Below, piece by piece: positions 8,095 through 16,739 of a stretch of DNA of 64,000 nt. Below the pieces are notes generated by a model, which saw nothing but the letters and a program-made list of their open reading frames with translations, was not told where the DNA came from and did no database searches. Made by a program: the position numbers and the translations under genes. The stretch spans positions 21,389 through 85,388 of the forward strand of contig JAZLFA010000040.1 in the NCBI GenBank assembly GCA_045615545.1. The letters run 5' to 3'. Source of the stretch: SIG220 sp045615545. Its GTDB lineage: Bacteria > Bacillota_I > Bacilli_A > RFN20 > CAG-826. The stretch's first letter is position 1; every line of letters starts with the position of its first letter.

Positions 8095-9569
8095 TATTTA
8101 AACATCCTTGTCGCATTGACGGCTTTTTTCCATCCTTCATAAAGTTTATCAATTTCATCTTTATCCATTTTTGGTTCATAAATTGCTTGGTAACAATGAA
8201 TCTTTTTAATTTCATCTAAGGAGTTATAAAATCCACTGCATAGACCAGATAAATAACAAACACCTAACGCTGTTGTTTCTAAACATGTAGGAAGTTTGAT
8301 TGAAGTATTTAAGATATCACTTTGGAATTGCATCAAGTATTTATTCGCTGTTGCGCCACCATCAACTTTAAGAGAATTTAAGCACATACAGGCATCTTTC
8401 CCCATTGCTTCAAATACATCTTTACATTGATACGCAATTGAATCTAATGATGCTCTAACAAAATGATTTCTGTTACTACCGCGAGTTAAACCAAAAACAG
8501 CACCGCGAGCATCATCGTCCCAATAAGGAGTTCCAAGACCAACAAAAGCTGGTACCACATATACTCCGTGCGCGCTCTTACACGCGTTAGCACGCTCTTC
8601 GCTTTGGCCACTGTCATCAATCATTTTCATTTCATCGCGAAGCCACTGCACTACTGCACCACCAATAAACACCGATCCTTCTAAGGCATAAGTAACTTTA
8701 TCTTTTATCTTCCAAGCTACAGTTGTTAATAATCCTGTTTCGCTTCCAATAGGTTTATCACCGGCATTCATTAACAAGAAGCAACCAGTGCCGTAAGTAC
8801 ATTTACAATCGCCAATATCAAAACATGTTTGGCCAAATAAAGCAGCTTGTTGATCTCCAGCCACACCACAAATAGGTATCTTTCCTTCATCAATTTTAAA
8901 ATCACCAAAGTGATAGCTTGATGGTTTTACTTCAGGAAGCATACACATTGGAATGTTAAATAAATCACACAATTGTTTATCCCAACTCATCGTATGAATA
9001 TTAAATAATAAAGTACGGCTGGCATTAGATACATCGGTTGCAAAAACTTTACGTCTTGTTAATTTATAAATTAACCAGCAGTCGATTGTGCCAAACATTA
9101 ATTCGCCATTTTCTGCTCGAGCTTGTCCATTTGGAATATGGTCAAGAATAAATCTAATCTTACTAGCAGAAAAATATGGATTAATTAATAAACCAGTCTT
9201 TTCTTTGATAAAATCTTTTTTATCGCTTAATTGTTCGCATATTGAAGCAGACTGACGAGATTGCCAAATCACTGCATTATAAACAGGCATACCAGTATCT
9301 TTTTCCCATACCACCGCCGTTTCTCTTTGATTAGTAATGCCAATAGAATCAATATCTTCACTTGTAATATTAGCAACAATACTAATTTCCGCAATAACAT
9401 CTAAAACTGATGAAATAATTGTGTTAGCGTCAGATTCGACCCATCCTGGATGTGGAAATAAACACTTAACTTCACGTTGAGCTTTGTAACAAAGTTTGCC
9501 ATTATGGTCAAATAGAATGGCTCTAGAAGAAGTTGTACCTTGGTCAATGGCTAAAATGTATTTTTTCAT
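8094..9569 (-). CDS. glpK: Glycerol kinase
   Basis: ATP-dependent phosphorylation of glycerol to glycerol 3-phosphate, feeding lipid synthesis or glycolysis. 491 aa with the FGGY-family signatures: AIDQGTTSSRAILFD at residues 5-19, GITNQRETAVVW, GTIDCWLIYKLT, GVAGDQQAALFGQ, and YGTGCFLLMN. No glycerol facilitator or glpD is adjacent. It overlaps the M24 peptidase gene by 4 nt upstream and the DUF5677-like gene by 1 nt downstream. Confidence 0.96.
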   Translation of the reverse strand: MKKYILAIDQGTTSSRAILFDHNGKLCYKAQREVKCLFPHPGWVESDANTIISSVLDVIAEISIVANITSEDIDSIGITNQRETAVVWEKDTGMPVYNAVIWQSRQSASICEQLSDKKDFIKEKTGLLINPYFSASKIRFILDHIPNGQARAENGELMFGTIDCWLIYKLTRRKVFATDVSNASRTLLFNIHTMSWDKQLCDLFNIPMCMLPEVKPSSYHFGDFKIDEGKIPICGVAGDQQAALFGQTCFDIGDCKCTYGTGCFLLMNAGDKPIGSETGLLTTVAWKIKDKVTYALEGSVFIGGAVVQWLRDEMKMIDDSGQSEERANACKSAHGVYVVPAFVGLGTPYWDDDARGAVFGLTRGSNRNHFVRASLDSIAYQCKDVFEAMGKDACMCLNSLKVDGGATANKYLMQFQSDILNTSIKLPTCLETTALGVCYLSGLCSGFYNSLDEIKKIHCYQAIYEPKMDKDEIDKLYEGWKKAVNATRMFK

Positions 9570-10834
9570 TTAACACCTCTAGTTTTAAATAATCTTTCAA
9601 CATCACTAATTTCTTTTGCGATATCTTTGCTTAGCACTTCCGCTCCCGCTTCCGTAACTAAAACATCATCTTCGATACGAACACCAATGCCTAATTCTTT
9701 AAAATATAGGCCTGGCTCAACTGTAATTACATTTCCAACTTCAAGTGGACGAGAACGATCACCACAATCATGAGTATCTAAACCAAGGAAATGTGAAACA
9801 TTATGATAATAAACGGTTCTAATATCATCTTCTTCTTTTAATAAGCCTACCTTAACACATTCATTTTTTAATAATTCTGAGGCATACTCTTGTAAATCTT
9901 TAATAGTAAGACCAGGGCGAATATATTCGATAACACCTTTATTGCAATTTAAAACAGCTTGATAAACCTTTGTTTGTAAATCGTTAAATTTACCATTTGC
10001 AGGATATGTACGAGTAATATCAGCACTATAACCTTTATGAGCAAACCCTAAATCAAATAAAACTAGATCATCATTACTTACTACATCATTTTGAATTTGA
10101 ACTGGGTAATGTAATACCACAGCATTTTTACCACTTGCACAAATAGTAGAAAATGATAATTCACTACGATCATGGCAGCGGCCAAAAAATTCAAAGCGAT
10201 CAGATAGTTCATACTCTTTAATACCTGGTTTAAGATTAGCGATTAGATTTAATAAACCAAGATTAGTTAAATCGATTGCTTTTTTTATGCAATCTACTTC
10301 ATAATCACTCTTTTTTAATCTAAGCATTGTGATGAATGAATAAATATCGCCAACAGTAATGTGCGGATATTTATCTTCAATTTCCTTTTTAAATTCAATG
10401 GTAGATTTTTGTTTTCCGACTTTTATTTCAGGAGTTAAATCTAAATATAAAGAGCGAATTGATCCATATTGGTTATTATCTTTAGCTAAAGCTAATTCAA
10501 GCATAGCGTCAAAATCTCTTGTGGAGTAAATACTTGATATATTACTTAATTCTCCTGCTTCTAATATTGAAAGGGTTTTGCCATACCATTTTTCATAAAC
10601 AGGATTATATTCATCGATAAATAAATATGTTTTCTTTACACCAACACCCTTAACAAGCATAAGTATTGAGTGTTCTTGTTCAATGTTTGTGAGATAAAAG
10701 AAATGACGGTTTGCTAAAAACGGTAAAGATTCATCTTCGCTAGCAACCTTTGCGTGTCCGGCAAAAAGAATAGCGACGCTATTTTCATCCATCAAATCGA
10801 ATAACTCATTACGACGTTTAATATTTTCTTCCAT
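9566..10834 (-). CDS. pepP: Xaa-Pro aminopeptidase (M24B)
   Basis: Removes N-terminal residues preceding proline. 422 aa: an aminopeptidase-P N domain (about 1-140) and a pita-bread catalytic domain. The five metal ligands are visible in order: Asp in FDLGFA, Asp in SADITRTYP, His in HNVSHFLGLDTHD, Glu in TVEPGLYF and Glu in RIEDDVLV. Second gene of a four-gene minus-strand operon, 2 nt after yigZ and overlapping glpK by 4 nt. Confidence 0.93.
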   Translation of the reverse strand: MEENIKRRNELFDLMDENSVAILFAGHAKVASEDESLPFLANRHFFYLTNIEQEHSILMLVKGVGVKKTYLFIDEYNPVYEKWYGKTLSILEAGELSNISSIYSTRDFDAMLELALAKDNNQYGSIRSLYLDLTPEIKVGKQKSTIEFKKEIEDKYPHITVGDIYSFITMLRLKKSDYEVDCIKKAIDLTNLGLLNLIANLKPGIKEYELSDRFEFFGRCHDRSELSFSTICASGKNAVVLHYPVQIQNDVVSNDDLVLFDLGFAHKGYSADITRTYPANGKFNDLQTKVYQAVLNCNKGVIEYIRPGLTIKDLQEYASELLKNECVKVGLLKEEDDIRTVYYHNVSHFLGLDTHDCGDRSRPLEVGNVITVEPGLYFKELGIGVRIEDDVLVTEAGAEVLSKDIAKEISDVERLFKTRGVK

Positions 10835-10836
10835 AA

Positions 10837-11214
10837 TTAATCCTCTACAAATTCCGCAATATTAATTACTTCCACCCCTGCTTGAACATAGGTTCTAAGT
10901 AGGCGAGATGCACCTAAAAGCACTCCACCAAAATATCTTACTACAAAAATAACAGTATTATTGATATCTTTTTTTAAAAGTAATTCCAATAATGGTCTTC
11001 CAGCTGTTCCTTTTGGTTCCCCATCATCACAAGATTTTGATAATTGCCCAATACGATAGGCATAAACAATATGTTTGGCTTTACGATGCTCTTTTTCAAG
11101 TTCTTTCAAAATAGTCTTGAAATTATCTAAATTTTCTAAAGGCATTAATATTGCAACAAACTTTGATTTGCTAACTTCAATTGTGTGAGAATATGTTGAA
11201 AGACACTTTTTCAT
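10837..11214 (-). CDS. yigZ: YigZ/IMPACT-family protein, short form
   Basis: Family of unknown biochemical role, linked to translation control in eukaryotes. The N-terminal UPF0029 domain is clear: KHIVYAYRIG, DDGEPKGTAGRPLLELL, VVRYFGGVLLGASRLLRTY. At 125 aa it lacks the second, ferredoxin-like domain of the usual ~210-aa bacterial proteins; the stop is 2 nt before the next start, so this looks like a natural short form rather than a broken gene. First gene of its operon. Confidence 0.88.
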   Translation of the reverse strand: MKKCLSTYSHTIEVSKSKFVAILMPLENLDNFKTILKELEKEHRKAKHIVYAYRIGQLSKSCDDGEPKGTAGRPLLELLLKKDINNTVIFVVRYFGGVLLGASRLLRTYVQAGVEVINIAEFVED

Positions 11215-11273
11215 ATTAATTAGTTACTTTTGTAACATAATTATAGTATATTAGAACCAAGGATTGTTCGCAA

Positions 11274-12074
11274 ATGTTCTTTAAAGAAAAGAAATGTGAA
11301 AGCTGTGGTGAGCATTATGATGAAATGCTCGACTTTTGTCCTAAATGCAAAACCAACAATATTGATAAGCAAACCAATGATAATATGACTTGGCTTCCAG
11401 TCAAAATACAACTATTCAATTTTTTAATTGGTTTTATCGGCTTAAACATTATTGTTGTTATCTTTACTGTGATTTTATCTAGCCTATATAGTAAGGATGA
11501 AGTTTTAGCGATGGCGTTAATTAATTCTTTATCGTATTTAGCTACTTTTTTAGCTTTGCTATTCTTAAATTTTAGAAGCGGAATAAAAGAATTCTTTATT
11601 AGCCATTTTAAAGATAAATCTTCCTACTTTTATGGCGTTATTGGAGGGATAATTATTATCTTAGTCGGATATATATTATCCTTAATTGCCTCAATACCAT
11701 TCCCAAATGATACAAGCGGTAATCAAGTTGCCGCTGTAAACATGGTAAATAGGCTCCCACTAATTTCTATTATTGTTTTAGGAATTATGGGTCCAATTGT
11801 CGAAGAACTTGCTTATCGAGTAGGATTATTTAATTTACTTTGTCGTACAAAGATATGGATTGCTTATCTGCTTGAAGCAGTATTTTTCGCTTTATTACAC
11901 TTTGATTTCACCGGTAATATATTATTAGAATTAATTAATTTACCATCTTATTTATTTGCAGGATTAGCATTATCTTATATTTATAAGAAATATGGGCTAG
12001 GCGCCAGTATTACTGCCCACGTTATTAATAATGTATTTTCGATTTTAAGTATCATAATCGCAATTAATGTATGA
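11274..12074 (+). CDS. CPBP-family intramembrane metalloprotease with N-terminal zinc ribbon
   Basis: 266 aa. Residues 8-25 form a zinc ribbon (C8, C11, C22, C25), followed by about seven membrane helices. The CPBP/Abi motifs are present in the C-terminal half: EELAYR (EExxxR), FALLHFDF (FxxxH) and HVINN. Such proteins process prenylated or membrane peptides or act in bacteriocin immunity; the substrate is unknown. AAGGA sits about 10 nt before the ATG. The stop overlaps the next gene by 4 nt, so they form one operon. Confidence 0.85.
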   Translation: MFFKEKKCESCGEHYDEMLDFCPKCKTNNIDKQTNDNMTWLPVKIQLFNFLIGFIGLNIIVVIFTVILSSLYSKDEVLAMALINSLSYLATFLALLFLNFRSGIKEFFISHFKDKSSYFYGVIGGIIIILVGYILSLIASIPFPNDTSGNQVAAVNMVNRLPLISIIVLGIMGPIVEELAYRVGLFNLLCRTKIWIAYLLEAVFFALLHFDFTGNILLELINLPSYLFAGLALSYIYKKYGLGASITAHVINNVFSILSIIIAINV

Positions 12075-12976
12075 GGAAATATCAGTTTTGTAATTCATTT
12101 ATATTAAAATTAATCGCCTTTGGTTTTATGACCTTAGATCACCTAGGTGTCATTTTAGATATTTTCTTTAATATTGGAGCGCCAGGTAACTCATTAAATT
12201 GGATATATGTAATGCTACGTATATTGGGACGTATAGCAATGCCTCTATTTGCCTTTATGGTTGTGGAAGGTGTTAGATATACCAAAAACTATAAAAAATA
12301 CGCATTAAGATTGGGAATAATGGCGATTCTTATAAGTGTTGTTTTATGTGTTTGCCAATTTGTACCAAGTCTAGGTATGACAGATCTAGCTAATCAAGGT
12401 AATATATTTTTAGATTTATTATTAGGTAGTTTAGCAATTTATCTTTTAGATAATAAAAAAGTATCAATCAAACTATTAGCCCTTCTTCCACTAGCAATTT
12501 CAATATTAAGTTATGCCGCTAAAGGGATGGAAATGGCAAGAATGGGCGAGCAATTATGGTTCCCTAAATTCTTAAGATTACAATTTGATTGGATGTCTGT
12601 TGGATTAATTATTGGCTTTTATTTTGCTAGATTCTTCACCACTCAATACTTTATTAGCCAAGAAAATAAAACCGGCTTAAAGTGTGAGTATGTTGAGGGA
12701 ACACCAATCTATCAAACCGCGAATAACCTCTTCTCAATATTGTTCTTATTTATTGTTAGTATTTTATACTATCTTGGAAAATATATCGCACCTAATATCC
12801 AATTCTATGATCTCGATATTCAGTTAGCAATGTTAATGGCGGGATTATTTATCTTAGTTTATAACGGTAAAAGAGGATATAACGCAAAATGGTTCCAATA
12901 TGGAAGTTATCTATTTTACCCAGTACATATTTTAGTGTTATATGCTATTGTATATTTGTGTTCACTAATTCACTAA
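12071..12976 (+). CDS. TraX-family membrane protein
   Basis: 301 aa with about eight membrane helices. The N-terminus IKL-like FILKLIAFGFMTLDHLGVI, the GRIAMPLFAFMVVEGVRYTKN segment and the C-terminal YLFYPVHILVLY match the TraX family, named for an F-pilin acetylase but widespread as a chromosomal gene of unknown substrate. No conjugation genes are nearby. It overlaps the CPBP gene and is followed after 10 nt by thioredoxin. Confidence 0.85.
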   Translation: MRKYQFCNSFILKLIAFGFMTLDHLGVILDIFFNIGAPGNSLNWIYVMLRILGRIAMPLFAFMVVEGVRYTKNYKKYALRLGIMAILISVVLCVCQFVPSLGMTDLANQGNIFLDLLLGSLAIYLLDNKKVSIKLLALLPLAISILSYAAKGMEMARMGEQLWFPKFLRLQFDWMSVGLIIGFYFARFFTTQYFISQENKTGLKCEYVEGTPIYQTANNLFSILFLFIVSILYYLGKYIAPNIQFYDLDIQLAMLMAGLFILVYNGKRGYNAKWFQYGSYLFYPVHILVLYAIVYLCSLIH

Positions 12977-12986
12977 GGAGAATTTT

Positions 12987-13298
12987 ATGATTATCGAAGT
13001 AAAAACATTTGAAGAATTTTCTAAATATAGTCAATACGGTAGAGTTTTAGTTGATTTCTTTGCTACTTGGTGTGGTCCATGCAAAATGCTAATGCCTGTC
13101 ATTGAAGAAATGGAAGAAGAAGGATTATTTGATGAAGTCAAAGTCCTTGAGGTTGATGTAGATAGACTAGGCGAAGTAGCGGCCAGATTTGATATTCAAG
13201 CAGTTCCAACTCTTATTTATATGGAAGAAGGAGACGAAAAGAAACGCTCACTTGGTTATCAGAATAAAAATCAATTAATTAACTTTATTAGTAAATAA
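12987..13298 (+). CDS. trxA: Thioredoxin
   Basis: 103 aa, cytosolic disulfide reductase. Active site WCGPC with C29 and C32, followed by the cis-proline region AVPTLIYMEEG. An AAGGAG ribosome site precedes the ATG, directly after the TraX-like gene stop. The three genes 11274-13298 look like one transcription unit. Confidence 0.95.
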   Translation: MIIEVKTFEEFSKYSQYGRVLVDFFATWCGPCKMLMPVIEEMEEEGLFDEVKVLEVDVDRLGEVAARFDIQAVPTLIYMEEGDEKKRSLGYQNKNQLINFISK

Positions 13299-13299
13299 T

Positions 13300-13329
13300 T
13301 TGATATTTTTACTCATCTTGTTATATAAT
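13300..13329 (+). promoter_or_regulatory. Promoter of tRNA-Gly
   Basis: TTGATA (13300-13305) and TATAAT (13324-13329) with an 18-bp spacer; predicted start about 13336, a few bases before the tRNA. Confidence 0.7.
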
Positions 13330-13342
13330 CGTTAAGCACAAT

Positions 13343-13416
13343 GCAGGTGTAGTTTAATGGTAGAGCATCAGCCTTCCAAGCAGATTACGCGGGTCCGATT
13401 CCCGTCACCTGCTCCA
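13343..13416 (+). tRNA. tRNA-Gly(TCC), atypical
   Basis: Acceptor GCAGGTG/CACCTGC is perfect, discriminator T, encoded CCA, anticodon loop CTTCCAA (anticodon TCC). Two deviations: the anticodon stem TCAGC/GCAGA has an A29-A41 mismatch, and the T loop is TCCGATT, with C where U55 (pseudouridine 55) is almost invariant. It may still be functional; see findings. Confidence 0.92.
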
Positions 13417-13427
13417 ATTGCTTAATT

Positions 13428-13459
13428 AGAATGATTGAAAAACATCATTCTTTTTTTTA
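13428..13459 (+). terminator. Terminator of tRNA-Gly
   Basis: Stem AGAATGAT/ATCATTCT (13428-13435 and 13444-13451) followed by eight T residues. It overlaps an in-frame TTG upstream of rdgB, which argues for the later rdgB start. Confidence 0.85.
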
Positions 13460-13470
13460 CAATTTTAGAT

Positions 13471-14073
13471 ATGAATTACGAAATAGTAGTTGCTAGTTCA
13501 AATAGGCATAAAGTTCAAGAAATAAGGAAGATTTTATCTCCTCATAAAATGACTGTTTATGGACTATGTGATTTAAATATTGATGAAAAAGAAATCATTG
13601 AAGATGGAAGTAACTACCAGGAGAACGCATTTATCAAGGCTAACGCGTACGCGCATGAATTCAATAAACCAATTATCGCTGATGATTCAGGAATTGAAAT
13701 TGATGCACTAAATGGTAAGCCTGGTCTAGAATCAGCGCGTTTTGCCGCCTCAATGGGTGGTCATGATAAGGCAATTGAATACATAATCGAACGAGTTAAA
13801 GCAACAGGGATAAATACTGCTAGATTTATTTGTTCTATTGTTTTAATTAACGAAGAAAATAAACCATTAACTTTTGAAGCAGTTGTTAATGGTCACATAT
13901 CATTAGCACCAAAAGGAAAAGAAGGATTTGGTTATGATCCAATATTTATTCCTGATGGATTAGATAAAACATACGCTGAATTAACAGAAGAAGAAAAAAA
14001 TAAACTTTCCCACCGCGGAAAAGCTTTATTAAAATTAATTACCTATTTAAAAATAAATCAAAAAATTATCTAA
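13471..14073 (+). CDS. rdgB: XTP/dITP diphosphatase (RdgB/HAM1)
   Basis: Hydrolyses non-canonical purine triphosphates (ITP, XTP) to keep them out of DNA. Family motifs: VASSNRHKVQEI at the N-terminus, IADDSGIEIDALNGKPG, GFGYDPIF, and SHRGKAL near the C-terminus. The open frame begins earlier at a TTG (13435), but that lies inside the tRNA-Gly terminator; the ATG at 13471 gives MNYEIVVASSN and 200 aa, the normal length. It overlaps the convergent YhhN gene by 4 nt. Confidence 0.93.
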   Translation: MNYEIVVASSNRHKVQEIRKILSPHKMTVYGLCDLNIDEKEIIEDGSNYQENAFIKANAYAHEFNKPIIADDSGIEIDALNGKPGLESARFAASMGGHDKAIEYIIERVKATGINTARFICSIVLINEENKPLTFEAVVNGHISLAPKGKEGFGYDPIFIPDGLDKTYAELTEEEKNKLSHRGKALLKLITYLKINQKII

Positions 14074-14738
14074 GCCAAAATTGTTACAGCTAACAAACCA
14101 AATACAATTAAGAATTCGCCGAGTAAATAGGAGAGCATGATATAAAAGTCTCTCCTTTTTACATCCTTTGCAAATGTAGTAATTGAAAGGATAGTATCAC
14201 TAATAAAGAAACTAGCGTAGCCAATTGCCATTAATATACCAGGGAGTGGTTTTGCGGTATTATCAACTGCGAGCATAATGCCAAAGGCTAGACCTGTTAA
14301 TAAAATCATCATGTAGAAATTACCAGGTAAAGCTAATATACCACACATTTTCTTTGTTAATGGATAAATTAAGAAAGCAAGGGCCACTAGCGCAATTGGA
14401 ACAACAATATAAGCAATATAATTTATTTGATATGAAAGAGATAATATTGCCTGCGCTATGTATAAGAAATGGCCACCCAAAAATACGAAAGTACCAAAAG
14501 CAAAACAAATCTTGTTATGTTTAAATAGCATAAATATATCGCCAATTAATCCAAGTATTGCGCCAACATAAATAAGAGGTTTACTAGGAACAAGGATAAT
14601 GGCAGCTATAATAAGCATCAATAAACAAAATGGTTTAGTAATTGCTCTTAGTTTTTCGTTTTCTTTATAACAAAAGAATAGATGCACCAAAGAAACTACA
14701 CCAAAAAGGATAAGAAATATTAATCCAGGAACATTCAT
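14070..14738 (-). CDS. YhhN/TMEM86-family membrane protein (lysoplasmalogenase-like)
   Basis: 222 aa with about eight membrane helices. The motifs GLIGDIFMLF and GTFVFLGGHFLYI fit the YhhN family, whose animal member TMEM86B is a lysoplasmalogenase; bacterial substrates are mostly unproven. Convergent with rdgB, sharing 4 nt. No obvious ribosome site is seen. Confidence 0.8.
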   Translation of the reverse strand: MNVPGLIFLILFGVVSLVHLFFCYKENEKLRAITKPFCLLMLIIAAIILVPSKPLIYVGAILGLIGDIFMLFKHNKICFAFGTFVFLGGHFLYIAQAILSLSYQINYIAYIVVPIALVALAFLIYPLTKKMCGILALPGNFYMMILLTGLAFGIMLAVDNTAKPLPGILMAIGYASFFISDTILSITTFAKDVKRRDFYIMLSYLLGEFLIVFGLLAVTILA

Positions 14739-14888
14739 TACTTTAATTTTAAATTAAGTTTTAAATAAAATAAATTAATTTAGCTAAATTATTTCTTTAT
14801 ACAAAAATAAGAGGCAGGAAATCTATACTAAATCTATAACCTACAATATTTTATTTATATTTATGGGTAATAATAGTAAAATAATTTT

Positions 14889-15965
14889 ATGAACATAAAT
14901 TTAAGCAATGCTGATCAAAAACAAGTTAATAAACTTTTAGAAGTAAAAGAAAATAACATCACTATCGCAAATTTACTTATTGATATTTGTTTAATTAGGG
15001 ATGATGAATTTTATAAACAAATTAAGTTTAATTTTGTAAAAAATAATAGTTTGGCTCTTGCGGTATTAGATACATTACAAATTGATATAAACGAACCAAC
15101 AAATAAAAAACTTGTTGATGAATATTTAGCAAATGCATTTTTGTTTTTAGATATTTCAAAATACGAGCAAAATCCATATAATTTAAGCGTAAAACCCCAA
15201 CAATTTAAAAATAAATCTTATGAATTGTGTTATGAAAAATATCCAGCGTATTCATTTTTTCCATTAGATGATATTAAGTTATTTGGAAATAAATTTCTGG
15301 AATGCTCAAGCATTGGAACGGTTAATAAAGAATATAAATATTTATGTTTAAAAAAGAATAATGAAATTTGGATGTGTATTACACCAAATGAAATTAATAC
15401 GATGGATAATTTTATCTCTGAAGCAAATGGTAATGTATTAACGTACGGGCTTGGTTTAGGTTACTTTTCATTTATGTGCGCTATAAAAGAAAATGTCAAA
15501 ACCGTAACAGTAATCGAATCAGATAAAACAATCATTAATTTATTCTTAACCTATATTTATCCATTTATTCCAAACAAAGAAAAAATAAATATTATTAACA
15601 ACGATGCTTTTGCTCACTATCAAAATATTAAACAAGGGGAATATGATTATTGTTTTATTGATATATGGCATGACGCTAATGACGGGGTTATTTCATTCAT
15701 TAAATTTAAAAGCATGGAACATAATTATTTATTAACTAGATATTGGATTAACGAATCATTATATGCAATGGTAAGAAGATGTTTATTAACAATTATTGAA
15801 GAGCAACTTAATGGTGTTAATCCATCAATATATTCAAAAACAAAAAATGACAATGATAGAGTAATAAATTACTTATATGAAAAAACAAAAACGATGTCAC
15901 TTAATTCATATAAAGACATCGTTAATCTATTAACTAATAAAACAATTGATAAAATACTTAAATAA
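14889..15965 (+). CDS. Class I SAM-methyltransferase-like protein, function unknown
   Basis: 358 aa. Residues about 180-205 (LTYGLGLGYFSFMCAI) look like the glycine-rich motif I, VTVIESD the acidic motif II, and DYCFIDIW the motif IV strand of a Rossmann methyltransferase, broadly like spermidine-synthase-type folds. The first ~170 residues have no recognisable domain. It is AT- and Lys/Asn/Ile-richer than its neighbours. No Shine-Dalgarno is present; a -10 box TAAAAT (14877-14882) predicts transcription starting at the ATG. It overlaps the convergent HAD gene by 8 nt. Confidence 0.6.
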   Translation: MNINLSNADQKQVNKLLEVKENNITIANLLIDICLIRDDEFYKQIKFNFVKNNSLALAVLDTLQIDINEPTNKKLVDEYLANAFLFLDISKYEQNPYNLSVKPQQFKNKSYELCYEKYPAYSFFPLDDIKLFGNKFLECSSIGTVNKEYKYLCLKKNNEIWMCITPNEINTMDNFISEANGNVLTYGLGLGYFSFMCAIKENVKTVTVIESDKTIINLFLTYIYPFIPNKEKINIINNDAFAHYQNIKQGEYDYCFIDIWHDANDGVISFIKFKSMEHNYLLTRYWINESLYAMVRRCLLTIIEEQLNGVNPSIYSKTKNDNDRVINYLYEKTKTMSLNSYKDIVNLLTNKTIDKILK

Positions 15966-16734
15966 CTTTGAAATGTTTTAAAGCTTTCTTTATTCCTTTA
16001 CGATCAATTGGAGTGGTAACATAGAAAGCTTTTTCTTTTGCTTCTTCTCTACCATTGCCCATTGCAATACTATATTTAACCTCGTTAAACATATCAATAT
16101 CAGGAATATCGTCACCAATACCCATAGCGTCTTCTTTAGAAAAACCATAGTAATCAAGTACAGCCTTAACACCTAATCCTTTATGATATTTACTTGGATA
16201 AATATCGCACCCCTCATCAAAGAAACGATAAAAATAAACAGGGAATTTATTAAAAGATTTATCGCTGTCTTGATGCGAGAAAAGAAGCATACTAGTAACT
16301 TCTTGGCCTTTATATTCTTCTATACGTGGTTTCTTTTCAACCCAATGTTCAAAGAAACGAATAGTAATATCACTTTCGGAAATTAAAAAAGCATCATCTG
16401 GTGTCATAATCTCTAATACGAGATTCTGCTTTTTTGCTATATCAATGATATCATTTACTATTGGATTAGGAATTACTTGTTTTAATACATATTTACCATC
16501 TGTATAGGCTAAACCACCATTTGTGCACACAAATCCATCATTATCAAGCTTATCTAAAACGCCAATACCTTTTAACGAACAATATGGTCTTCCTGTACAC
16601 AAAACAATCTTCACTCCATTAGAGTGAGCTTCATTTAGTGCTTTAAGACCACTTTTACGGAAGCGCTTGGCTTTGTGATCATATAAAGTCCAATCTACAT
16701 CTACAAATATTATTTTGATATTTGACTTATTCAT
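15958..16734 (-). CDS. Cof-type HAD-family phosphatase
   Basis: 258 aa cytosolic sugar-phosphate-type phosphatase. Motif I is DVDWTLYD (Asp nucleophile), motif II LCTGRP, and the motif IV region GIGDDIPDIDMF contains the Mg2+ ligands; the insert between motifs II and III is the C2 cap of the Cof group. It follows the ABC permease gene by 5 nt and is probably the last gene of that operon, although a functional link is not evident. The substrate cannot be read from sequence. Confidence 0.87.
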   Translation of the reverse strand: MNKSNIKIIFVDVDWTLYDHKAKRFRKSGLKALNEAHSNGVKIVLCTGRPYCSLKGIGVLDKLDNDGFVCTNGGLAYTDGKYVLKQVIPNPIVNDIIDIAKKQNLVLEIMTPDDAFLISESDITIRFFEHWVEKKPRIEEYKGQEVTSMLLFSHQDSDKSFNKFPVYFYRFFDEGCDIYPSKYHKGLGVKAVLDYYGFSKEDAMGIGDDIPDIDMFNEVKYSIAMGNGREEAKEKAFYVTTPIDRKGIKKALKHFKVI

Positions 16735-16739
16735 TAATA

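Noticed and set aside
13435..13470. TTG-started extension of rdgB
   Set aside because: It falls inside the tRNA-Gly terminator stem; family N-termini match the ATG at 13471.
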